Part shown: positions 6,287 to 11,120 of the stretch, piece by piece
Numbering within the stretch: position 1 is the first letter of the stretch
Layout of the letters: each line of letters starts with the position of its first letter
NCBI GenBank assembly: GCA_003520285.1
Contig: DOVB01000043.1
Location: 1-11,120 of the forward strand
Direction of reading: 5' to 3'
Length of the DNA: 11,120 nt
DNA from: Halieaceae bacterium
GTDB lineage: Bacteria > Pseudomonadota > Gammaproteobacteria > Pseudomonadales > Halieaceae
Notes under the pieces: generated by a model
Databases searched by the model: none
What the model saw: the letters and a program-made list of their open reading frames with translations, nothing else
Told to the model about the DNA's origin: nothing
Position numbers and translations under genes: made by a program

Positions 6287-7284
6287 TTCGACGGTTGGAA
6301 GAGATGCGCAAGGCGAATGTTTACGGCATTCGAGCGGAGCGCTCTTTTCGGCAGGCGGCCACCAGGTTTTTGCTGGATTACCAGCATAAACGCAGTATTG
6401 GCCGTTATGCACAATCCCTGAAAATTCTGGACCCGCATATAGGTGATCTGCCTTTGCGCCGGGTCCATCAGGGCACGCTGGAGTCGTTTATCCGGTATCG
6501 TCGGAAGCAGGGTATGAGAGCCAACACCATTAACCGCGATCTGGCGGTGGTGCGGCGAATTCTGACTCTTGCCGCCCGATTGTGGCGGGATGACTCCGGA
6601 TTGACCTGGCTCGAGACGGCTCCCTTGCTGCAGTTACTCGATTGTGACGATGCCCGAAAGCCGTACCCCTTATCCTGGGACGAGCAGTCGAGGTTGTTTG
6701 CGCGCCTGCCGGAACACTTGAGGGAAATGGCACTGTTCAAGGTCAACACCGGAACGCGGGAGCAGGAAGTGACTTGTTTAAGGTGGAATTGGGAGGTGTC
6801 GATTCCCGAGCTGAAAACCAGTGTATTTGTTGTCCCGGGTGGTGGCGTTAAGAATGGAGAGGATCGACTGGTGGTGATGAATGCCGAAGCGCGGGCGGTG
6901 ATCAATCGTCAGCGCGGCAGGAACGCGGAATACGTGTTTACCTATTCGAAGGGTCGTCCGGTTGATCGCATCAATACCAAGGCGTGGCGCAGGGCGCGGG
7001 AGGAGGCTGGATTACCGCAAGTGCGGGTACATGATTTGAAGCATACCTTCGGTCGCCGGTTGCGGGCCAAAGGTGTCAGTCATGAAACCCGGCAGGTTCT
7101 CCTGGGCCATAAGAACGGCCAGATCACGACGCATTATTCCGCTGCAGAAGTTGGGGAACTGATAGAGGCAGTGGAGAAAGTGAGCTGGTCGGGTAGTTCG
7201 GCGCCGACCCTGACCTTGATCAAAAATGAAAACTCCCGCAAATCTCCCGCAATTGGGAGACGGGAAAACGTAAAATTGGTTTGA
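6151..7284 (+). CDS. tRNA-proximal tyrosine recombinase (second integrase)
   Basis: This 377-residue integrase has an N-terminal arm-type DNA-binding part (about 1-60, IPGLYKRGTQGIWHID), a core-binding domain (about 66-150, with the TINRDLAVVRRIL helix) and a catalytic domain (about 170-345). Active-site residues seen are R203 in NTGTREQEV, K234 in GGVKNGED, H294 in VHDLKHTF, H320 in LLGHKNG and nucleophile Y329 in THYSAAE. The usual second Arg of HxxR is Lys here (K297). I recall the same HDLKHTFGRRL form in many related proteobacterial integrases, so it is probably active. AGAGGAGA at 6137-6143 is a strong ribosome binding site for the ATG at 6151. The gene overlaps the AlpA-like gene by 136 bp. 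It ends 35 bp before the 3' end of tRNA-Met and points toward it, so it most likely catalysed insertion there. The low-complexity C-terminal tail is encoded by short DNA repeats. Confidence 0.93.
   Translation: MSKRIPGLYKRGTQGIWHIDKCVRGYGRLHESTGTSELEEAERYLIRRLEEMRKANVYGIRAERSFRQAATRFLLDYQHKRSIGRYAQSLKILDPHIGDLPLRRVHQGTLESFIRYRRKQGMRANTINRDLAVVRRILTLAARLWRDDSGLTWLETAPLLQLLDCDDARKPYPLSWDEQSRLFARLPEHLREMALFKVNTGTREQEVTCLRWNWEVSIPELKTSVFVVPGGGVKNGEDRLVVMNAEARAVINRQRGRNAEYVFTYSKGRPVDRINTKAWRRAREEAGLPQVRVHDLKHTFGRRLRAKGVSHETRQVLLGHKNGQITTHYSAAEVGELIEAVEKVSWSGSSAPTLTLIKNENSRKSPAIGRRENVKLV
7233..7260. repeat. CTCCCGCAA direct repeat and palindrome in the integrase 3' end
   Basis: CTCCCGCAA occurs at 7233-7241 and again at 7244-7252, an 11-bp period. 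The second copy is also half of TCTCCCGCAATTGGGAGA (7243-7260), a 6-bp inverted repeat with a 6-nt centre. It lies 60-90 bp from the tRNA 3' end, where arm-type integrase or excisionase sites are usual. The shorter CTCCCGC also occurs at 154 and 4736. Binding is inference. Confidence 0.45.
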
Positions 7285-7319
7285 TCGATCCGTAAGCGAC
7301 TGTTTTTGAAAGGAATAAG

Positions 7320-7345
7320 TGGTAGCTACGGGTGGACTTGAACCA
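7320..7345. other. Predicted attachment site (att) at the tRNA-Met 3' end
   Basis: The last part of the tRNA gene, from the CCA (TGG at 7320-7322 on the plus strand) through the acceptor strand and into the T-arm, is the expected crossover region for an integrase encoded at this side. The exact core length cannot be fixed because the partner repeat is outside the window. Confidence 0.5.
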
Positions 7346-7396
7346 CCGACCCCAGCATTATGAATGCTGTGCTCTAACCAGCTGAGCTACGTAGCC
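7320..7396 (-). tRNA. tRNA-Met (elongator, anticodon CAT)
   Basis: The minus strand folds into a complete 77-nt tRNA with encoded CCA. The acceptor strand GGCTACG pairs with CGTAGCT. The D-arm is GCTC/GAGC with an AGCTGGTTA loop, the anticodon arm is CAGCA-TTCATAA-TGCTG with CAT (plus-strand ATG at 7360-7362), and the T-arm is GGTGG-TTCAAGT-CCACC. It begins with G rather than the initiator's C1, lacks the three G-C pairs at the base of the anticodon stem and resembles bacterial elongator tRNA-Met, so the initiator and the tRNA-Ile(CAT) alternatives are unlikely, although lysidine modification cannot be seen in DNA. The first pair is G1-U72 instead of the usual G1-C72. The gene is downstream of ychF on the same strand and is the insertion target of the element. 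Confidence 0.95.
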
Positions 7397-7727
7397 ACAA
7401 AAGGCGGCGCTGCACACGTCAAGAGAAACAGTCAGCGCTTTTTTAGAGCGCGAATAGTGCTGATTTTTGAGTGTTCTGTCAAGGGTTAGGCTTGTCCAAT
7501 ATGAGGCGTGTCCGGGGGCAGGGCGGTGATTACGATATTAAATCAGCATTGAGCTATTATGGTAATTTAGCATCAGTTATCTGAGTCGGACCGGTTACGG
7601 TAAGCGTGGCTTGAGCTATCATGCTTTGGCCTGCGGGGAGTGGAAAACTCTCATGAAGCGACAAGAGCATAGTACATCAGAGCGCTAGTCAGGTTTCTTT
7701 AAAGGAGCACTTGCAGAGGTCCTAGCG
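7397..7727. other. Noncoding region between tRNA and HNH gene
   Basis: Apart from the tRNA promoter I see no gene. A small GCGCT/AGCGC inverted repeat (7435-7439 and 7447-7451) overlaps the expected tRNA transcription start. The rest is AT-moderate sequence without a clear repeat, terminator or RNA gene. AAAGGAG at 7701-7707 is followed by a TTG frame that stops after four codons. Confidence 0.4.
7454..7482 (-). promoter_or_regulatory. Sigma-70 promoter of tRNA-Met
   Basis: On the minus strand a perfect -35 TTGACA (7482-7477) is separated by 17 bp from CACTAT (7459-7454) as -10, followed by the GC-rich discriminator TCGCGC. Transcription would start near 7447, about 50 nt before the mature tRNA 5' end at 7396. 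Such GC-rich discriminators are typical of stable RNA promoters under stringent control. Confidence 0.6.
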
Positions 7728-7817
7728 ATGTTTCGTAATAAAAACAATGGTGTCGCAGGCTTTACTCCGAAATGCACAGCTTTTGATACTTTGAGAGCCA
7801 TCGTAAGATGGGCATGA
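7728..7817 (+). CDS. Possible 29-residue leader peptide upstream of the HNH gene
   Basis: An ATG at 7728 preceded by AGAGG (7715-7719) at 8-nt spacing opens a 29-codon frame beginning MFRNKNNGVAG and ending RAIVRWA. Its TGA (7815-7817) overlaps an in-frame ATG of the HNH gene at 7814 as ATGA, a typical arrangement for translational coupling. No homology is recognised and the peptide may be only a device for coupling, or chance. Confidence 0.35.
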   Translation: MFRNKNNGVAGFTPKCTAFDTLRAIVRWA

Positions 7818-8101
7818 GACGCCCTGGGAAGGCTCTTGAGTGCGATCTATGTGGTTGCGCAAGGCCATTGACGTTTCACCATTTGATACCACGGAAGGTT
7901 CATAGGCGAGCCGCATTTAAAAAGAACTATTCCAAAGAACAGCTCAATCACGGGCTTCATGTCTGTGTTTTGTGCCACCGTGGTATTCACCGTTTGCACG
8001 ATGAGATGACCTTAGGAAAGCGGCTTAATACGCGCGAGACCCTGCTTCAAGATGAAGCAGTGGCTCGTCACGTTTACTGGAGTTCGAAGCAGAAGTTGTG
8101 A
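7808..8101 (+). CDS. Small HNH-type zinc-binding protein
   Basis: This 97-residue protein has two Cys-x-x-Cys pairs (C12/C15 in CDLC and C53/C56 in CVLC), which would hold a structural zinc, around an HNH-like core: LTFHHLIPRK (H24, H25), LNHGL (N47, H48) and CHRGIHRL (H57, H61). The pattern is that of small HNH endonuclease-fold proteins common in gammaproteobacteria. Whether it cuts DNA is unknown; the paired HH and the later His could bind a catalytic metal. The start is either ATG 7808 or ATG 7814, the latter overlapping the stop of a short upstream frame. It converges on ychF with only 15 bp between the stops and no clear terminator. As it lies outside the predicted element end, it is probably part of the host chromosome. 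Confidence 0.75.
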   Translation: MGMRRPGKALECDLCGCARPLTFHHLIPRKVHRRAAFKKNYSKEQLNHGLHVCVLCHRGIHRLHDEMTLGKRLNTRETLLQDEAVARHVYWSSKQKL

Positions 8102-8116
8102 TCTTGTCAGGCTGCG

Positions 8117-9211
8117 TTAAACGTTGAATCGGAAGTGAACGACGTCGCCGTCTTTGACGACGTACTCTTTACCTTCAAGACGCCATTTTCCTGCCTCTTT
8201 GGCGCCGGCCTCACCTTCATAGTGAATAAAGTCGTCGTACGCGATGACCTCAGCGCGGATGAACCCTTTCTGGAAGTCAGTATGAATGACGCCTGCCGCC
8301 TCTGGGGCGGTCGCACCCACTTTCACTGTCCATGCTCTGACTTCTTTTACGCCCGCGGTAAAGTAAGTCTGCAGTCCGAGGAGCTGATACCCCGCTCTAA
8401 TAACTCTATCTAGGCCTGGCTCCTCCATTCCCAGGTCTTCTAGGAACTCGGCCCGCTCTTCATCCTCTAGTTCGGCGATTTCGGATTCTAGCTTATTGCA
8501 TATCACCACAACGATGGCGTTCTCGGTGTCAGCTATAGCGCGCACAGTGGTGACGAAATCGTTACCCTCTAAGCCAGCTTCGTCGACATTGGCGATATAC
8601 ATGGTTGGTTTGACGGTGAGCAGGTGGAGTGTTTTGACCAGCTCTTGCTGCTGCTCATTCAATGATAACGACCGCACGGGTTTTGCTTCATTGAGATGTG
8701 GGAGCAACACGTCTTCTAACAGTGCTTTCATGGCTATGGCGTCTTTGTCGCCACCTTTGGCAGTGCGAATCACCTTTTGGAGCTGTTTCTCACAGCTGTC
8801 AAGATCGGCGAGGGCAAGCTCTGTATTGATCACCTCAATATCTGAGGCGGGATTCACGGTATTTGCAACGTGGATCACGTTGTCGTCCGAAAAGCAGCGC
8901 ACGACGTGCGCGATCGCATCGGTCTCACGGATATTTGCCAGAAACTGATTGCCAAGCCCTTCGCCTTTGGAAGCACCTGCCACAAGACCTGCAATATCGA
9001 CAAATTCCATGGTGGTTGGCACTTCACGCTCGGGTTTTACCAGGGCAGCGATCTCGGCTTGACGAGGGTCAGGTACGGGAACAATGCCCGAATTGGGCTC
9101 GATTGTGCAAAAAGGAAAATTCTCGGCATCGATGCCGGCTTTGGTAAGCGCATTAAACAGTGTCGATTTGCCAACGTTTGGAAGGCCGACAATACCGCAT
9201 TTGAAACCCAT
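8117..9211 (-). CDS. ychF: Redox/ribosome-associated P-loop ATPase YchF
   Basis: The 364-residue protein is an Obg-related P-loop NTPase of the YchF/Ola1 subfamily, full length. The P-loop is GLPNVGKS (9-16) and the G3-like segment is VDIAGLV (71-77), where YchF lacks the usual catalytic Gln. The base-recognition motif is NVDE (208-211) rather than NKxD, which is why this family prefers ATP. A helical insertion at about 130-178 and a C-terminal TGS domain (about 280-362, ending in VHFRFNV) complete the architecture. YchF binds ribosomes in the cytosol and affects stress responses and translation. The start ATG has AAGGA at 8-nt spacing upstream. It follows pth by 14 bp and is the last protein gene of the prs-rplY-pth-ychF series. 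Confidence 0.98.
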   Translation of the reverse strand: MGFKCGIVGLPNVGKSTLFNALTKAGIDAENFPFCTIEPNSGIVPVPDPRQAEIAALVKPEREVPTTMEFVDIAGLVAGASKGEGLGNQFLANIRETDAIAHVVRCFSDDNVIHVANTVNPASDIEVINTELALADLDSCEKQLQKVIRTAKGGDKDAIAMKALLEDVLLPHLNEAKPVRSLSLNEQQQELVKTLHLLTVKPTMYIANVDEAGLEGNDFVTTVRAIADTENAIVVVICNKLESEIAELEDEERAEFLEDLGMEEPGLDRVIRAGYQLLGLQTYFTAGVKEVRAWTVKVGATAPEAAGVIHTDFQKGFIRAEVIAYDDFIHYEGEAGAKEAGKWRLEGKEYVVKDGDVVHFRFNV

Positions 9212-9225
9212 GAGATGTATCCTTA

Positions 9226-9813
9226 TTAATGAGCTGCTGTAAAGCTATGCAGCTGCGTCATAGCTTTAATCATATCGCCTGAAAATACTAGGCTTAGCGC
9301 TGCTAGAGCTTCGTTTATTGCCGCCTCGATGGCGTGTTTATCTGTTGTGTCTGGTTTGCCTAAGACGTATGAGCTCACTGCTTTGGCGTTGCCTGGATGT
9401 CCGATACCAACACGCAAGCGAACGAAATCGCGGCGGTTGCCCAGCGCGGGAATAATATCACGCAGCCCATTGTGGCCGCCGTGACCGCCATCTAACTTGA
9501 AACGTGCTGTCCCCGGCGCTAGATCGAGTTCGTCGTGTGCGACTAGGATGTCAGTGGGTTCAATTTTATAAAATTGCGCTGCCGCGGCAACGGATTGACC
9601 GCTACGGTTCATGAAGGTGGTGGGCTGCAGCAACAAAATTGCCTCGCCCTCGATATTGATTTTAGCGGTTATGCCAGAGCATTTAGTATCTGCTCGCCAT
9701 AGGCCTTGATGACGTAGAGCCAGTTGCTGAACAAACCAAGCCCCGGCATTGTGCCGGGTTTGGTCGTATTCACTGCCTGGGTTTCCCAGGCCAGCAATGA
9801 GTCGAATGGCCAT
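9226..9813 (-). CDS. pth: Peptidyl-tRNA hydrolase
   Basis: The 195-residue enzyme cleaves the ester bond of peptidyl-tRNA released from stalled ribosomes and recycles tRNA. All key residues of the bacterial Pth fold are in place, one position later than in E. coli: N11 in GLGNPG, the catalytic H21 in TRHNAG, N69 in TTFMNRSG, D94 in VAHDELDL and N115 in GGHNGL. The region [11 protein letters not shown] (about 131-141) also fits. The length is normal. The gene sits 21 bp after rplY with no clear Shine-Dalgarno motif before its ATG, which suggests translational dependence on rplY. It is essential in most bacteria. Confidence 0.98.
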   Translation of the reverse strand: MAIRLIAGLGNPGSEYDQTRHNAGAWFVQQLALRHQGLWRADTKCSGITAKINIEGEAILLLQPTTFMNRSGQSVAAAAQFYKIEPTDILVAHDELDLAPGTARFKLDGGHGGHNGLRDIIPALGNRRDFVRLRVGIGHPGNAKAVSSYVLGKPDTTDKHAIEAAINEALAALSLVFSGDMIKAMTQLHSFTAAH

Positions 9814-9834
9814 GGTGGCGCCGGCTATAAGTGC

Positions 9835-10473
9835 TTATTCGTCGCTGCTGGCTTCGTCAGATGCAGGCTCGTCTGCGCTGGCACTGGCACCTTTAGGCGC
9901 TTGTACTGACGCTACTGCCAAGTCGTGATCATCGCCAAGAGTCAATGCCACTGAAGTGACTTTGGCGGGCAGGGTCAAGTCAGACAGATGAACAATGGTA
10001 CCCACGTCAACGTCGGCCATATCCACCTCGATGAACTCAGGGATGTCAGCAGGTAAGCACGAGATTTCAATGTCAGTCATTTGGTGCTGAATCATACCGC
10101 CACCAATTTTGACACCCTTGCACGTCTCTTCATTCACAAAGTGGAGTGGGATGTTGACTTTGATTGCCTCGTTGGCGACAACTCGCAAAAAGTCGAGGTG
10201 TACCACAGCATTTTTGGCGGGATGGCGCTGCAAGTCTTTCAGTACGACTTTCTCTTTGTGATCGCCGAAGTTCAGGGTGAGGATATGGCTGTAAAAAGCC
10301 TCATCTTCTAAGGCCTTCTCGATATCTTTTGAGATCACAGAGATGCTCACGGGGTCTTTATGTCCGCCGTATACAACACCTGGTACGAGTTTCTCGAGAC
10401 GACGTAGGCGGCGGCTCGCACCTTTCCCTACATCGGCTCGTGCCGATACTGCTACTTCAAATTGATCAGACAT
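9835..10473 (-). CDS. rplY: Ribosomal protein bL25, Ctc/TL5 form
   Basis: The 212-residue protein is the long two-domain bL25 type. The N-terminal L25 domain (about 5-92, with KGASRRLRR and VPGVVYGG) binds 5S rRNA in the central protuberance of the 50S subunit; the C-terminal beta-domain (about 100-188) is the TL5/Ctc extension. A low-complexity acidic Ser/Ala/Asp/Glu tail (about 190-212) follows and varies between species. E. coli has only the short form, so this marks a Pseudomonas-like rather than enteric lineage. The ATG has AAAGGAGA at ideal spacing. It is 69 bp after prs, likely in the same transcript. Confidence 0.97.
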   Translation of the reverse strand: MSDQFEVAVSARADVGKGASRRLRRLEKLVPGVVYGGHKDPVSISVISKDIEKALEDEAFYSHILTLNFGDHKEKVVLKDLQRHPAKNAVVHLDFLRVVANEAIKVNIPLHFVNEETCKGVKIGGGMIQHQMTDIEISCLPADIPEFIEVDMADVDVGTIVHLSDLTLPAKVTSVALTLGDDHDLAVASVQAPKGASASADEPASDEASSDE

Positions 10474-10542
10474 GGTCTGTTCTCCTTTGTAAACTCTTAC
10501 ATCATCTGCGACCGATTTCGCAAGAGGGCTTTGAATGCGCTA

Positions 10543-11120
10543 TTACTCGAATAGCGCGCTAATGGATTCTTCGTTGCTGACTCTTCGCATCGATTCCGCG
10601 AGCAGGTCGGCGATTGTCAATTGTCGTATTTTCTTGAGCGCTCGAGCCTGCTCAGAGAGTGGAATGGTGTCGGTGACGACTAGCTCATCTAACTGAGAGT
10701 TTTTCAGGTTATCAATAGCGTTGCCAGACAGTACCGCGTGCGTGCAATAGGCAACCACCTTAAGGGCACCGCGCTCTTTTAGCGCGTCAGCGGCTTTGCA
10801 GAGTGTACCGGCGGTGTCGACCATATCGTCTACCAAGATACAGGTGCGACCCTCGACGTTGCCAATCAAATTCATGACTTGAGCTTCATTCGCTTGAGGT
10901 CGGCGCTTGTCGATAATGGCCAGATCTGCGTCACCGAGTTGCTTGGCGATGGCTCTGGCTCGAACAACACCGCCGATGTCAGGTGACACCACAATCAGAT
11001 CGGTATATTGAGAAGCGACGATGTCTGCGTTGAGGACAGGTGAGCCGTAGATGTTATCCACTGGACAGGCAAAAAAGCCTTGAATCTGCTCGGCGTGCAA
11101 ATCAACTGTTAACACACGAT
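10543..11120 (-). CDS. prs: Ribose-phosphate pyrophosphokinase (PRPP synthetase), 5'-truncated by window
   Basis: The C-terminal part (about 192 residues) of a class I PRPP synthetase, which makes PRPP from ribose 5-phosphate and ATP for purine, pyrimidine, His, Trp and NAD synthesis. The visible sequence starts in the [15 protein letters not shown] segment, about residue 125 of a normal ~315-residue protein, and continues through [17 protein letters not shown] (flexible-loop partner region) and the PRPP-binding loop [11 protein letters not shown]. The frame stays open through position 11120, so the start codon lies beyond the window; the GTG at 11113-11115 is an internal Val and not a start. 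It heads the core operon with rplY. Confidence 0.98.
   Translation of the reverse strand, partial: RVLTVDLHAEQIQGFFACPVDNIYGSPVLNADIVASQYTDLIVVSPDIGGVVRARAIAKQLGDADLAIIDKRRPQANEAQVMNLIGNVEGRTCILVDDMVDTAGTLCKAADALKERGALKVVAYCTHAVLSGNAIDNLKNSQLDELVVTDTIPLSEQARALKKIRQLTIADLLAESMRRVSNEESISALFE

Larger units (their letters stand above)
1..7345. mobile_element. Right end of an integrative element (genomic island/ICE) in tRNA-Met
   Basis: Two tyrosine recombinase genes with an AlpA-like gene end next to the 3' end of a tRNA gene, beyond which conserved core genes begin. This is the usual architecture of a tRNA-integrated element. The cargo (GSTs, flavoprotein, crotonase) and an unknown membrane protein lie on the element side. 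The left end is outside the window, because no second copy of the tRNA 3' segment is found within it. No conjugation, replication or phage structural genes are visible, so ICE, mobilisable island and prophage remnant cannot be told apart. The left boundary given is only the window edge. Confidence 0.65.

Noticed and set aside
8496..9229. Plus-strand open frames of 94-150 codons inside ychF
   Set aside because: They are antisense shadows of a full-length, highly conserved gene.
1..11120. CRISPR array, insertion sequences, rRNA or restriction-modification and defence genes
   Set aside because: No regularly spaced repeats, transposase motifs or methyltransferase/nuclease sets are seen; the only nuclease-like protein is the small HNH protein on the host side.

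Overview
The window joins two kinds of DNA at a tRNA gene. From about 7320 to the right end lies an ordinary gammaproteobacterial core locus on the minus strand: prs (cut by the window edge), rplY/ctc, pth, ychF and an elongator tRNA-Met(CAT). As far as I recall, Pseudomonas aeruginosa has this same gene order with a tRNA-Met after ychF, so the host is a gammaproteobacterium, probably related to Pseudomonadales or Cellvibrionales. The exact genus cannot be read from this sequence. A small plus-strand HNH-type zinc-binding protein sits between the tRNA and ychF.

From the tRNA 3' end leftwards the DNA looks like the end of an integrative element (genomic island or ICE). Its recombination module is a compact plus-strand operon: an Integrase_1-type tyrosine recombinase (5066-5932), an AlpA/excisionase-like DNA-binding protein (5936-6286) and a second tyrosine recombinase (6151-7284). 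The second one stops about 35 bp before the tRNA 3' end. Left of it is an 0.8 kb stretch without credible genes but rich in short perfect dyads, and then a small minus-strand membrane protein of unknown function.

The left third is a plus-strand cargo operon: a GST-family protein, a nitronate-monooxygenase-family flavoprotein that resembles the NADH:quinone reductase PA1024, an enoyl-CoA hydratase with both catalytic glutamates, and a second GST. Together they suggest catabolism of an acyl-CoA-activated or electrophilic compound. The substrate is unknown and the operon may extend left of the window only in part, since a 300 bp noncoding stretch precedes the first gene.

The main points of interest are the double-recombinase module at the tRNA junction, the HxxK (instead of HxxR) box of the tRNA-proximal recombinase, the G1-U72 acceptor pair of the tRNA, the dyad-rich noncoding region, and the GST/flavin/crotonase cargo.
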